Part shown: piece by piece, positions 18,823 through 27,125 of the stretch
How positions within the stretch are numbered: position 1 is the first letter of the stretch
Layout of the letters: the number at the start of each line of letters is the position of its first letter
From: Burkholderia sp. WP9
GTDB taxonomy: Bacteria > Pseudomonadota > Gammaproteobacteria > Burkholderiales > Burkholderiaceae
Direction of reading: 5' to 3'
NCBI RefSeq assembly: GCF_900104795.1
Contig: NZ_FNTG01000002.1
Coordinates: forward strand, 992,001-1,056,000
Length of the DNA stretch: 64,000 bases
Position numbers and translations under genes: made by a program
Notes under the pieces: generated by a model
What the model saw: the letters and a program-made list of their open reading frames with translations, nothing else
Told to the model about the DNA's origin: nothing
Databases searched by the model: none

Positions 18823-19512
18823 TTACTTCTTTGCAGGCACCGGCGCCAGAACCTCATGCGTCCCCGCCGCGCGCTGGGCAGCCTTGTGCACCATGGTGTA
18901 GGCATAGTCCACGCCCATCCCGTACGCGCCCGAATGCTCTTTGGCAATCGCCATGACTTCGTTGTACGTCTCCTTGTGTGCCCAATCGCGTTGCCATTCG
19001 AGCAGCACCTGTTGCCAGGTCATCGGAACCACGCCGGCCTGAATCATCCGCTGCATCGCGTAGTCATGCGCGTCCTTCGAGGTGCCGCCAGACGCGTCGG
19101 CGACCATATAGATTTCGTAGTCACCTTCGGCCATCGCGCACAGCGCAAACGTGTTGTTGCAAACCTCGGTCCACAGACCTGCCACCACTACCTTTTTTCG
19201 GCCATTCGCAGCAAGCGAGTCACGAACCTTCTGGTCGTCCCACGAGTTCATGGACGAGCGTTCGAGCACCTTGTGCTCCGGAAATACGTCCAGCAACTCC
19301 GGGTACGTATAGCCGGAGAAACTTTCTGATTCCACGGTCGTGATAGTGGTAGGGATGTTGAACACCCGCGCTGCCTTCGCGAGTCCTACTACGTTGTTCT
19401 TGAGTACCTGACGGTCAATGGACTGGACGCCAAAAGCCATTTGCGGCTGTTGGTCGATAAAGATGATCTGCGAGTTTGCAGGCGTGAGGACTTCCAGTTT
19501 CGGATTTGCCAT
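18823..19512 (-). CDS. Isochorismatase-family (YcaC-like) hydrolase
   Basis: A 229-residue cysteine hydrolase. The catalytic Asp lies in IIFIDQQPQM and the nucleophile Cys in VVVAGLWTEVCNNTFAL. The family cleaves amides or vinyl ethers; YcaC-like members have no firm substrate. The start at 19512 (MANPKLEV) has AGGAAGT about 9 bases upstream and fits the family, unlike an upstream ATG at 19602. There is no signal peptide. It precedes the amidohydrolase on the same strand, so the pair could act in sequence on an amide. Confidence 0.9.
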   Translation of the reverse strand: MANPKLEVLTPANSQIIFIDQQPQMAFGVQSIDRQVLKNNVVGLAKAARVFNIPTTITTVESESFSGYTYPELLDVFPEHKVLERSSMNSWDDQKVRDSLAANGRKKVVVAGLWTEVCNNTFALCAMAEGDYEIYMVADASGGTSKDAHDYAMQRMIQAGVVPMTWQQVLLEWQRDWAHKETYNEVMAIAKEHSGAYGMGVDYAYTMVHKAAQRAAGTHEVLAPVPAKK

Positions 19513-19877
19513 GGCGTTGTACTTCCTAAAGGTTTGGTGAACATGGGAGGACAGGCCGCACTCGCTTGAAGTGCGAGAAAAGCTGGAGCCCATTCTAGCC
19601 ACGGGTTTTTGCCGAGTCCTTGGCGAACGACCTTAATAGTTCTTAAACAATATGGTCGGCCAGGCGCGTTCCGGCGCGCACGCCTGCGGCGCGTTCACAC
19701 TGGCGCGGCCGAGCGCCGGCGCCCGCTCAGAACATTTCATGTTTTCTGCAGGACTTTATGGGCGCGGCATTCCTACACTGCAGTCAGCGTTGAATCACCC
19801 TTTCGCGACTTCGATCAGTCAGACCGGTGGAATGCGCGCTGAAAAACGCACCGAGTGAGCGCGGCGCGCGCAACCGT
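19513..19877. other. Intergenic region with candidate promoter of the hydrolase cluster
   Basis: A 365-bp stretch upstream of the isochorismatase-like gene and downstream of the LysR gene. It holds a TTAAG-N5-TTAAG element (19632-19646, minus strand). No gene with good coding signals is evident. Confidence 0.45.
19632..19646 (-). promoter_or_regulatory. TTAAG-N5-TTAAG direct repeat, copy 2
   Basis: On the minus strand TTAAG occurs twice at 10-bp spacing, about 120 bp upstream of the isochorismatase-like start. It matches the element at 15330-15344 upstream of the HD operon, so the two units may share a regulator. Confidence 0.4.
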
Positions 19878-20798
19878 TCAACCTTCGAGCGACACGCGAA
19901 GCCGCGTCTCGAGAAACTGAACCAGCGCGCGCACTTTGCTGGACTGGCGGCGGTTGGGTAGATACGCGGCGTAGACGACGGCGTCGCCCGCATGAGGACT
20001 CGCGTCGAAGTGTTCGAAGAGGCGCAGCAGGCGGCCCGCGCGAATTTCGGCCGCCACCTGCCATTCGGGTAGCAATGCGATGCCGCGCCCGGCCATCACC
20101 GCTTCGAGCAGGATGTCGAGATTGTTAGACAGCAGATGGCCGTGCACGTCGACGCGTTGCTCCACGCCCTCGCGCTGGAAGGTCCAGGCCTGGCGAGTGC
20201 GGTAGCCGCCGCCATAGGCGAAACGCAGGCACTCGTGGTCAGTGAGCTCCTGGGGTGTTTGCGGCGTGCCGCTGCGTTCGAGGTAGTCGTGGCTCGCCAC
20301 CACGTAGCGCGGATTGTCCGCCAGTTTTTTGACGATCAGGTTGGCGTCGCGATCGGCGAGACCGATCCGGATCGCGACGTCGATCCGGTCGAGCGCGAGA
20401 TCGGCGAAGTGATCGGCGACCACGACGTCGAGGAACACCCGCGGATTGTCGGAGAGAAAGGCGGCGAGGTGCGGCGCAAGGCGCAGGCGGCTGTAGGTGG
20501 ACGGAACCGAAATTCGCAGCGCGCCGACCGGCGACGCACCGCTGTCGAACACGCTCTCGTCCGCCTCGGCCAGATCGTCGAGCACCTTGGCGACCTGTTC
20601 GACGTAAGCGATGCCGGCGTCCGTGAGACTGACCTTTCGCGGCGTGCGGGTCAGCAGCGCGGTGCCGAGCGAGGCCTCCAGCGAGTCCATCAGGCGCGTG
20701 ACCGACGAGGTCGCCACCCCGAGACGTTGCGCGGCCTTCGAAAAGCCACCGGCGTCCGCCACTTCAAGCAAGGTTTTGACGGCGAGGAATTTGTCCAT
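19878..20798 (-). CDS. LysR-family transcriptional regulator
   Basis: A 306-residue LysR protein. The N-terminal winged helix spans roughly residues 4-62 (GGFSKAAQRLGVATSSVTRLMD), followed by the two-lobed effector domain. The start at 20798 (MDKFLAVKTL) is the family-typical start; an upstream ATG at 20927 would run into the divergent gene. It is divergent from the DsbA-like and monooxygenase genes with 118 bp between, the usual layout for a LysR regulator and its target. The effector is unknown. Confidence 0.9.
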   Translation of the reverse strand: MDKFLAVKTLLEVADAGGFSKAAQRLGVATSSVTRLMDSLEASLGTALLTRTPRKVSLTDAGIAYVEQVAKVLDDLAEADESVFDSGASPVGALRISVPSTYSRLRLAPHLAAFLSDNPRVFLDVVVADHFADLALDRIDVAIRIGLADRDANLIVKKLADNPRYVVASHDYLERSGTPQTPQELTDHECLRFAYGGGYRTRQAWTFQREGVEQRVDVHGHLLSNNLDILLEAVMAGRGIALLPEWQVAAEIRAGRLLRLFEHFDASPHAGDAVVYAAYLPNRRQSSKVRALVQFLETRLRVSLEG

Positions 20799-20820
20799 GT
20801 TCGGCCTGATTGACGGTTTG

Positions 20821-20837
20821 GTTGCAAAAAACGCAAC
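20821..20837. promoter_or_regulatory. Candidate LysR operator GTTGC-N7-GCAAC
   Basis: A dyad GTTGC-N7-GCAAC containing the LysR T-N11-A pattern lies between the divergent LysR and DsbA-like genes, 23 bp before the LysR start. A second partial dyad (TTATCC ... GGATAA, ~20850-20885) follows, as expected for recognition and activation half-sites. Confidence 0.5.
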
Positions 20838-20916
20838 GTCAGCTTGCATTTTATCCATATTCAACAACGATAACGCAACGGATAAGCTGCATGCGTTACC
20901 TAGTGAGGGAAGCGAC

Positions 20917-21570
20917 ATGCAAGCCATTCAGGTCGAGGTCAATTACGACTTCATTTGTCCGTGGTGCTGGATCGGCCAACGGAACCTCGCGTCGGCGCTG
21001 ACGGAGGCCGGCGCGGACACGGTTGTTTCGATCCGCTATGTGCCGTTCGAATTGAATCCGGCCATGCCGGCCGAAGGGATGGACCGGCGCGCGTACCGCA
21101 GCGGGAAATTCGGCAGTTGGGCGCGCTCGCAGATCATGGATGCGCAGGTCACCGCCGCCGGACTGGCGGCCGGCGCGCGCTTCCAGTACGACAAGGTGCT
21201 GCGCACGCCGAATACGCGTCTTGCGCATCGTCTGATGCAGTTCGCGCAGCAGCGCAATGACCCGCGCGCGACGGCCGCGTTGTATCAGGCGATCTACGCC
21301 GCTTATTTCTCCGAAGGCCGCGACATCGGCTCGCTCGACACGCTGGTCGCGCTTGCCGCGGAACATGCATTCGACGCGGACGAGGTGCGCGCGTATTTGC
21401 TGAGCGCCGCCGGCAATCAGGACATCGACGCGGCGCGCGCGCGGGCTGACAGTCTGGGCGTTCAGGCCGTGCCGACCATCCGCATAGACGGCGATGTGAT
21501 CAGCGGCGCGCAACCGCCCGTGGTCTTCATCAACGCGCTGCGTTCGGCAGGGCAAAGGAAAGCAGCATGA
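20917..21570 (+). CDS. DsbA-family (FrnE-like) oxidoreductase
   Basis: A 217-residue cytoplasmic DSBA-fold protein. The CxxC is present in YDFICPWCWIG near residue 15, and the cis-Pro loop is QAVPTIRIDG near the C-terminus. FrnE-like proteins are thiol oxidoreductases or isomerases of the 2-hydroxychromene-2-carboxylate isomerase fold. The start at 20917 follows GAGGGA; the longer open frame from 20611 overlaps the LysR gene and is not real. Its end overlaps the monooxygenase start by 4 bp (ATGA), so the two are coupled. Confidence 0.88.
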   Translation: MQAIQVEVNYDFICPWCWIGQRNLASALTEAGADTVVSIRYVPFELNPAMPAEGMDRRAYRSGKFGSWARSQIMDAQVTAAGLAAGARFQYDKVLRTPNTRLAHRLMQFAQQRNDPRATAALYQAIYAAYFSEGRDIGSLDTLVALAAEHAFDADEVRAYLLSAAGNQDIDAARARADSLGVQAVPTIRIDGDVISGAQPPVVFINALRSAGQRKAA

Positions 21571-22715
21571 GATCGCTCGAAAGACCGCGTGCCGTCGTGA
21601 TTGGCGGATCGCTCGGCGGCTTGCTGACGGCCAATACGTTGCGCTCGGCCGGCTGGGACGTCGACGTGTTCGAGACCTCGCCGAACCAGCTCGAAAGCCG
21701 CGGCGGCGGCGTGGTGCTTCAGCCGGACGTGCTGGACGCGCTCGCCTTCGCCGGCGTCGAACTGCCGGACCCGCCTGGTGTGGCCTCGGGCGATCGTATC
21801 TACCTGGACCGCGAGGACCGGGTGGTCGAACAACTCCACATGCCGCAGATGCAGACCTCGTGGAGCCTGCTCTACCGCGCCATGAAGAACGCGCTGCCCG
21901 CGTCTTACCTGCATGCGGGCGAGACCTTTACCGACTTCCACATGGAAGGCGAGCGGATCGTCGCGCTGTTCGAGAGCGGCCGCAGCGAACAGGCCGATCT
22001 GTTGATCGGCGCCGACGGTATCCGCTCGACGCTCAGGCGGCGCCTGCTGCCCGAAGTCGCGCCGCAGTATGCGGGCTATGTCGCATGGCGCGGCCTCGTC
22101 GAGGAAGCCGATCTGCCGTTGCACGCAGCGGACATGCTGCGCGGGCGCTTCGCGTTTCAGCAAGGCGACGGGCATTCGGGGCTCTCCTATCTGATTCCGG
22201 GCGAGAACGATTCGACCGTGGCCGGCGAGCGGCGCTTCAACTGGGTGTGGTATCGCAAGTACAGCGCGGCAAGGCTCGAAGAGTTGCTGGTCGATCGTCA
22301 CGGCATCCGGCGCGCGTTCTCGCTGCCGCCCGGCTCGACCAAGGGCGCCGACATCGCACAGCTCCGCGAAGACGCGCAGGCGTCGTTAGGGCCGACGTTC
22401 CGCGCACTGGTCGATGCCACCGACGCGCCCTTCATGCAGCCGATCGTCGATCTGCGCTCGCCGAAGATGGTGTTCGGCCGCGCGGTGCTGCTCGGCGACG
22501 CCGCTTCGGTGCCGCGCCCTCACACGGCGGGCAGCACGGCGAAAGCGGCCGCCAATGCCCATGCGCTGGCGCTCGCGTTGTCCTCGACCTGGCAAAGCGG
22601 CGCGACGATCGATTCAGCCCTGAAACGTTGGGAGAACCAACAGTTGCAACGCGGCAGGCTGATGACCGATCTGGGTATTTCACTCGGCGACCGCGTGATG
22701 AACCTCGCGCGCTGA
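21567..22715 (+). CDS. FAD-dependent aromatic monooxygenase
   Basis: A 382-residue class A flavin monooxygenase. The FAD motif is VVIGGSLGGLLTA, the DG motif is LLIGADGIRSTLRR, and the GD motif is VLLGDAASVPRPHTAGSTAKA. The LESRGGGVVLQPDV segment and overall length are like 2,6-dihydroxypyridine 3-hydroxylase and relatives, though the substrate cannot be assigned from sequence alone. It would hydroxylate an aromatic ring using NAD(P)H and oxygen. It overlaps the DsbA-like gene by 4 bp and precedes an MFS transporter, which supports a small catabolic operon under the divergent LysR. Confidence 0.85.
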   Translation: MRSLERPRAVVIGGSLGGLLTANTLRSAGWDVDVFETSPNQLESRGGGVVLQPDVLDALAFAGVELPDPPGVASGDRIYLDREDRVVEQLHMPQMQTSWSLLYRAMKNALPASYLHAGETFTDFHMEGERIVALFESGRSEQADLLIGADGIRSTLRRRLLPEVAPQYAGYVAWRGLVEEADLPLHAADMLRGRFAFQQGDGHSGLSYLIPGENDSTVAGERRFNWVWYRKYSAARLEELLVDRHGIRRAFSLPPGSTKGADIAQLREDAQASLGPTFRALVDATDAPFMQPIVDLRSPKMVFGRAVLLGDAASVPRPHTAGSTAKAAANAHALALALSSTWQSGATIDSALKRWENQQLQRGRLMTDLGISLGDRVMNLAR

Positions 22716-22752
22716 GTCCACGTATTCCGTTTCTTTTCTTCAAGGAGTTGTC

Positions 22753-23967
22753 ATGTCAACCCAGGCATCCACCACGGCGGCCGCCAACAGCCCCGTCAAG
22801 CTGACACGCGGACTGATCGCGTTGTTCGCGTTCTGCTGCGGCGCCATCGTCGCGAACCTGTACTACGCGCAGCCGATCACCGAACTGATCGCACCGGCCA
22901 TCCACATGTCCGGCGGCACCGCCAGCCTGATCGTCTCGCTCACGCAGATCGGCTATGCATTCGGCCTGTTCTTTCTGGTGCCGCTCGGCGACCTGCTGGA
23001 AAACCGCAAGCTGATGATCACCACCGCGCTGGTGTCGATCGCCAGCCTCGCCGCCGCGGCGTTCGCGCAGCAACCGGCCGTGTTCCTCGGCATCTCGCTG
23101 CTGGTCGGCTTCAGTTCGGTTGCCGTGCAGATCCTGATTCCGCTCGCCGCGCATCTCGCGCCGGACGAATCGCGCGGCAAGGTGGTCGGCACCATCATGA
23201 GCGGCCTGCTGCTCGGCATCCTGCTGTCGCGGCCGATCTCCAGCGTGGTGGCCGGGCACTTCGGCTGGCGCGCGGTATTCGGTTCCGCCGCCGTGCTGAT
23301 GGCGATCGTCACCAGCGTGCTCGCGCTGACCATTCCGCGCCGCCAGCCCGATCACCAGGCCACGTACTTCGAACTGATCGGCTCGCTCGGCCACCTGGTT
23401 CGCACGATGCCGGTGCTGCGTCACCGTTCGTTTTACCAGGCGCTGATGTTCGCTTCGTTCAGCCTGTTCTGGACCGCGATTCCCGTCGAGCTGACCCGCC
23501 AGTTCGGGCTCTCGCAAACCGAGATCGGCATCTTCGCGCTGGTCGGCGCGATCGGCGCGACCTCCGCGCCGGTGGCGGGCCGTCTCGCCGATGCGGGCCA
23601 TACGGTGCGCGCGACGCTGATCGCGCTGGTGGTGGGCGCGTTCGCCTATGCGCCCACGCTGATCCATCCCGCGTGGGGCGTGCTCGGGCTTGTCGCGACC
23701 GGCATCGTGCTCGACTTCGCCGTGCAGATGAACATGGTGCTGGGTCAACGCGAGATCTATGCGTTGCACGCGGCGAGCCGCAACCGCCTGAACGCGCTGT
23801 ATATGACGAGCATCTTCGTGGGCGGCGCGTTCGGTTCGGCGCTCGCCAGCCCGCTTTACGAACACGGCGGCTGGCCGCTCGTCGCCGCGGTCGCCACGGC
23901 CTTCCCGATCGTCGCGCTGGCGCACTACCTGGTGATCGGCCGTCCGTACGCCGCCCGCCACGCCTGA
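22753..23967 (+). CDS. MFS transporter (YnfM-like)
   Basis: A 404-residue membrane protein with twelve hydrophobic segments; MFS-type loops are seen after helix 2 (PLGDLLENRKLM) and helix 8 (GRLADAGHTVRA). AAGGAG lies 6 bases upstream of the ATG. The most likely role is uptake or efflux of a small molecule by proton exchange. It begins 37 bp after the monooxygenase, so they are likely in one operon and the cargo may be the monooxygenase substrate or product. Confidence 0.9.
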   Translation: MSTQASTTAAANSPVKLTRGLIALFAFCCGAIVANLYYAQPITELIAPAIHMSGGTASLIVSLTQIGYAFGLFFLVPLGDLLENRKLMITTALVSIASLAAAAFAQQPAVFLGISLLVGFSSVAVQILIPLAAHLAPDESRGKVVGTIMSGLLLGILLSRPISSVVAGHFGWRAVFGSAAVLMAIVTSVLALTIPRRQPDHQATYFELIGSLGHLVRTMPVLRHRSFYQALMFASFSLFWTAIPVELTRQFGLSQTEIGIFALVGAIGATSAPVAGRLADAGHTVRATLIALVVGAFAYAPTLIHPAWGVLGLVATGIVLDFAVQMNMVLGQREIYALHAASRNRLNALYMTSIFVGGAFGSALASPLYEHGGWPLVAAVATAFPIVALAHYLVIGRPYAARHA

Positions 23968-24114
23968 TACACGCATTGCTTCGCAACCGGGCGGCTCGCT
24001 GTCCGGATTAACAACATTTCAGCGTGGCTTCAGGAAATTTCGCGGGCTCGGCGATACGCTGACCAGCAGAGTCATTCACCTGAACGACGCTCGATTGCTC
24101 ACCAAGGAATCACC

Positions 24115-25257
24115 ATGTCCTCCATTTCGCCCCTGCTCGACGGCTACGACCTGTCGGGATTGAGCTTGCCGAACCGCGTCGCGATGGCGCCCATGACCCG
24201 CTCGCGCGCGCCGTTGCGCGGCCGGCCGACCGAGATGATGGCCGAGTACTATGTGCAGCGCGCGTCGGCCGGCTTGATCATCACGGAGGCCACGAATGTC
24301 AGTCCGGCCTCGGCGGCGTTCGACCTGACGCCCGGCATCATCACGGCAGAGCAGATCGACGGCTGGCGTCATATCACGAGCCAGGTGCATGCCGCGGGCG
24401 GCCGCATCTTCATGCAGTTGTGGCATGGCGGGCGCGTCAGTTCGTTCGCGCTGCTCGGCGGCGCAGCACCGCTCTCCCCTTCGGGCGTGAACGACGACCT
24501 CGAACAGTTGCAGGTGTGGGCGCAACTGCACAACGGCCAGTACACCAAGATTCACGCCACGCCGTCGCGCGCCATGTCGCTCGACGAAGTGAAGCTCGCC
24601 GTCGACGCGTTCCGCCAGGGCGCGGCCAACGCGATCGCCGCCGGTTTCGACGGCGTGGAAGTGCACGCGGCGAACGGCTATCTGCCGCATCAGTTCCTCT
24701 CGTCGACCACCAACACGCGCGATGACCGCTACGGCGGCTCGGTGGCGAACCGCGCGAATTTCCTGCGCGACATTCTCACGGAGATCGGCTCGGTGGTCCC
24801 GCTCGACCAGGTCGGCGTACGTATCTCGCCGTACGCGCACTACAACAACGTGCGCGACGCGGACCCGGACACGACCTACGACTACGTCGGCAAGATGCTC
24901 GACGAGTTCGGCGTCGCCTACGTGCATGCGGCGGATACGAACGGCTGGAGCGGCCAGCCGGATTTGCCGCGCATTATCGAACGCATGCGCCGCGCGTTCT
25001 CGGGCACGTTGATGGTCAACGGCGGCATTTCCGTCGAGCATGCCGAGACCTTGATTCGCGAAGGCCAGGCCGACCTTGTGGCGTTCGCTCGCGCGTATAT
25101 CGCGAATCCCGATCTGGTCGAACGCATTGCGGCCCACGCGCCGCTCGCGGCCCCGAAGCCGACTGGCTGGTATGCAGGCGACGCGGCCGGCTATATCGAC
25201 TATCCGTTCCACGGCAGCGCCGGCCAGGGCGTAGAACCAGGCGCGGCACGAGCATGA
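24115..25257 (+). CDS. Old Yellow Enzyme family NADH:flavin oxidoreductase
   Basis: A 380-residue FMN-dependent TIM-barrel reductase. The N-terminal NRVAMAPMTRSRA, the catalytic His/Asn pair in VEVHAANGYLPHQFL and DDRYGGSVANRANF are hallmark motifs. Members reduce activated alkenes, nitro compounds or nitrate esters. AAGGA precedes the start. It lies 147 bp after the MFS gene and 75 bp before the cytochrome gene on the same strand. Whether it belongs to the same operon is uncertain. Confidence 0.92.
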   Translation: MSSISPLLDGYDLSGLSLPNRVAMAPMTRSRAPLRGRPTEMMAEYYVQRASAGLIITEATNVSPASAAFDLTPGIITAEQIDGWRHITSQVHAAGGRIFMQLWHGGRVSSFALLGGAAPLSPSGVNDDLEQLQVWAQLHNGQYTKIHATPSRAMSLDEVKLAVDAFRQGAANAIAAGFDGVEVHAANGYLPHQFLSSTTNTRDDRYGGSVANRANFLRDILTEIGSVVPLDQVGVRISPYAHYNNVRDADPDTTYDYVGKMLDEFGVAYVHAADTNGWSGQPDLPRIIERMRRAFSGTLMVNGGISVEHAETLIREGQADLVAFARAYIANPDLVERIAAHAPLAAPKPTGWYAGDAAGYIDYPFHGSAGQGVEPGAARA

Positions 25258-25332
25258 CGCGATCGATGCGGCAAACGTCCGGCGCGAACCACGCGGCCGG
25301 TTCGTTCCAGGACTTTGGTGAGAGGTGCGTGA

Positions 25333-26616
25333 ATGACTCGCAAGTCTAGACTGCTGGCGGGAGGCGGCGTGGTTGTCGTGGCCGCGCTGGCCGTCGCCTT
25401 CCTGCTGATGTGGAAGCCCGCCATCGCGCCGGTCAGCCCGCCCGCGCCGACCTCGTTCGACGCGCAGACGAGGCTCGCGGGTGCGCGTGTCGTCGCGTTG
25501 GGCGACTGCATCGTGTGCCACACCGCGAAGGGCGGCAAGCCATTCGCCGGCGGCCTGCCGCTCGCCACGCCGTTCGGCACGATCTACGCGACCAACATCA
25601 CGCCGGACGCCGAAACGGGCATCGGCAACTGGTCGCTCGAAGCCTTCACGCGCGCGCTTCGTCATGGCGTCGCGCGCGACGGGCATCTGCTGTATCCGGC
25701 GTTTCCGTACATTCACTTCACGCGCATGTCCGATACCGACATCTCGGCCGCCTACGCGTATCTGATGACACGTGAACCGGTCAACGCGGTCGCGCCCGCC
25801 AACGAACTGATTTTCCCGCTGAACTTCCGGCCGCTGCTGGCCTTCTGGAACGTGCTGTTTCTGCATCCCGGCGCGCAGCAGCCGGAGGCGTCGAAGGACG
25901 CCGAGTGGAACCGCGGCAAATTGCTGGTGGATGGCCTCGGCCACTGCGCGTCGTGTCATTCGCCGCTCAATCCGATCGGCGGCGAGAAGTCGGGACACGC
26001 ATTCGACGGCGGCGTGGTCGACGGCTGGGAAGCGCCCGCGCTCAATGCGCTCGGCGCGGCGCCCAAGCCGTGGACCCAGGACCAGTTGGTCACGTACCTA
26101 CGTTCGGGCCGGGCCAGCGAACACGGCGCGGCGGCCGGACCGATGCTGCCCGTCACGCGCGATCTCGCCACCGTGCCCGTGGAGGACGTGCAGGCGATTG
26201 CCACCTATCTGCTGTCGATCCAGAAACCCCAGCCGCTCCCAGCGAGCGTGTCCGCTGCCAACCAGGATGTCCAGTCCGCCGAGGCGCAACGCGGCGCGAC
26301 CCTGTTCGCCGCCTCCTGCGCCCAATGCCACGGACCCGCTGCGCCGATGCAGTCGATCGGCGAGCGCCCCACGCTTGCGTTCAGCACCGCCGTCAATGCC
26401 GCGACGCCGCGCAACGCGGTCCAGATGATATTGAGCGGCAACGGCTGGCATGGCGAAGACAGCGAGAACTACATGCCCGCCTTCAGCCAGATCTACGACG
26501 ACCAGCAGATCGCCGATCTCGCTGCCTACGTTCGCGCGACCTATTCGCAGCGCGGCCCGTGGCAGGACGTCGAGGCGATGGCGGCCAAGGTCAGAAAGGA
26601 GAACAACGCGCGATGA
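25333..26616 (+). CDS. Membrane-anchored triheme cytochrome c
   Basis: A 427-residue protein with an N-terminal membrane anchor (LLAGGGVVVVAALAVAFLLM) and three CxxCH heme sites: CIVCH (~58), CASCH (~210) and CAQCH (~332). It resembles the cytochrome subunits of membrane-linked alcohol, aldehyde or isoquinoline-type dehydrogenases. Its stop overlaps the 2Fe-2S subunit start by 4 bp, and that gene overlaps the molybdopterin subunit, so the three form one enzyme complex passing electrons from the molybdenum site to the respiratory chain. Confidence 0.92.
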   Translation: MTRKSRLLAGGGVVVVAALAVAFLLMWKPAIAPVSPPAPTSFDAQTRLAGARVVALGDCIVCHTAKGGKPFAGGLPLATPFGTIYATNITPDAETGIGNWSLEAFTRALRHGVARDGHLLYPAFPYIHFTRMSDTDISAAYAYLMTREPVNAVAPANELIFPLNFRPLLAFWNVLFLHPGAQQPEASKDAEWNRGKLLVDGLGHCASCHSPLNPIGGEKSGHAFDGGVVDGWEAPALNALGAAPKPWTQDQLVTYLRSGRASEHGAAAGPMLPVTRDLATVPVEDVQAIATYLLSIQKPQPLPASVSAANQDVQSAEAQRGATLFAASCAQCHGPAAPMQSIGERPTLAFSTAVNAATPRNAVQMILSGNGWHGEDSENYMPAFSQIYDDQQIADLAAYVRATYSQRGPWQDVEAMAAKVRKENNAR

Positions 26617-27125
26617 TCAATCTAACCGTGAATGGCGTGCAGCACGCGCTCGATATCGATCCTTCCACGCCACTGCTCTACGCATTGCGCAACGACCTGC
26701 AACTGCATGGCGCGAAGTTCGGCTGCGGCCTCGGACAATGCGGCGCCTGCACCGTGATCGTGGATGGCGAAGCGGTGTTCTCGTGCCTGGTTCCGGTCTC
26801 GTCGATCGGCAAACGGCCCGTGCGCACGATCGAAAGTCTCGGCACGATCGAACACCCCGGTGCGCTGCAAAAGGCGTTCATCGATCACCAGGCGGCACAG
26901 TGCGGTTATTGCATCGCCGGCATGATCATGCGCGCGCAGGCGTTGCTCGATCGCAATCCGCGGCCTACCGAGCGCGAGCTGCTCGATCATATGGAACCGA
27001 ACCTGTGCCGCTGCGGTACGCACACCCGCATTCTCGCGGCGATTCGCGAAGTCGCGCATCTGCCGGCAAGTGACGCGACGGCGGCGAAACCCCAAGGCGC
27101 GGCAAGCCACGGAGGCGCGCAATGA
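26613..27125 (+). CDS. 2Fe-2S subunit of a molybdenum hydroxylase (IorA-like)
   Basis: A 170-residue electron-transfer subunit of the xanthine oxidase family with two [2Fe-2S] clusters. The plant-type site is FGCGLGQCGACTV plus a later Cys (FSCLVP). The second is QCGYCIAGMI with LCRCGTHTRI. The start at 26613 is inside the ATGA overlap with the cytochrome gene. It passes electrons from the molybdenum subunit encoded next. It is most like isoquinoline 1-oxidoreductase alpha or aldehyde dehydrogenase iron-sulfur subunits. Confidence 0.93.
   Translation: MINLTVNGVQHALDIDPSTPLLYALRNDLQLHGAKFGCGLGQCGACTVIVDGEAVFSCLVPVSSIGKRPVRTIESLGTIEHPGALQKAFIDHQAAQCGYCIAGMIMRAQALLDRNPRPTERELLDHMEPNLCRCGTHTRILAAIREVAHLPASDATAAKPQGAASHGGAQ

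Noticed and set aside
22756..23976. Long 406-codon frame opposite the MFS transporter
   Set aside because: It is antisense to a clear membrane protein with a good ribosome site; its composition is charged and repetitive, typical of GC-rich shadow frames.
24076..25998. 640-codon frame opposite the Old Yellow Enzyme and cytochrome genes
   Set aside because: It spans two real genes on the other strand and has no domain or start signal.
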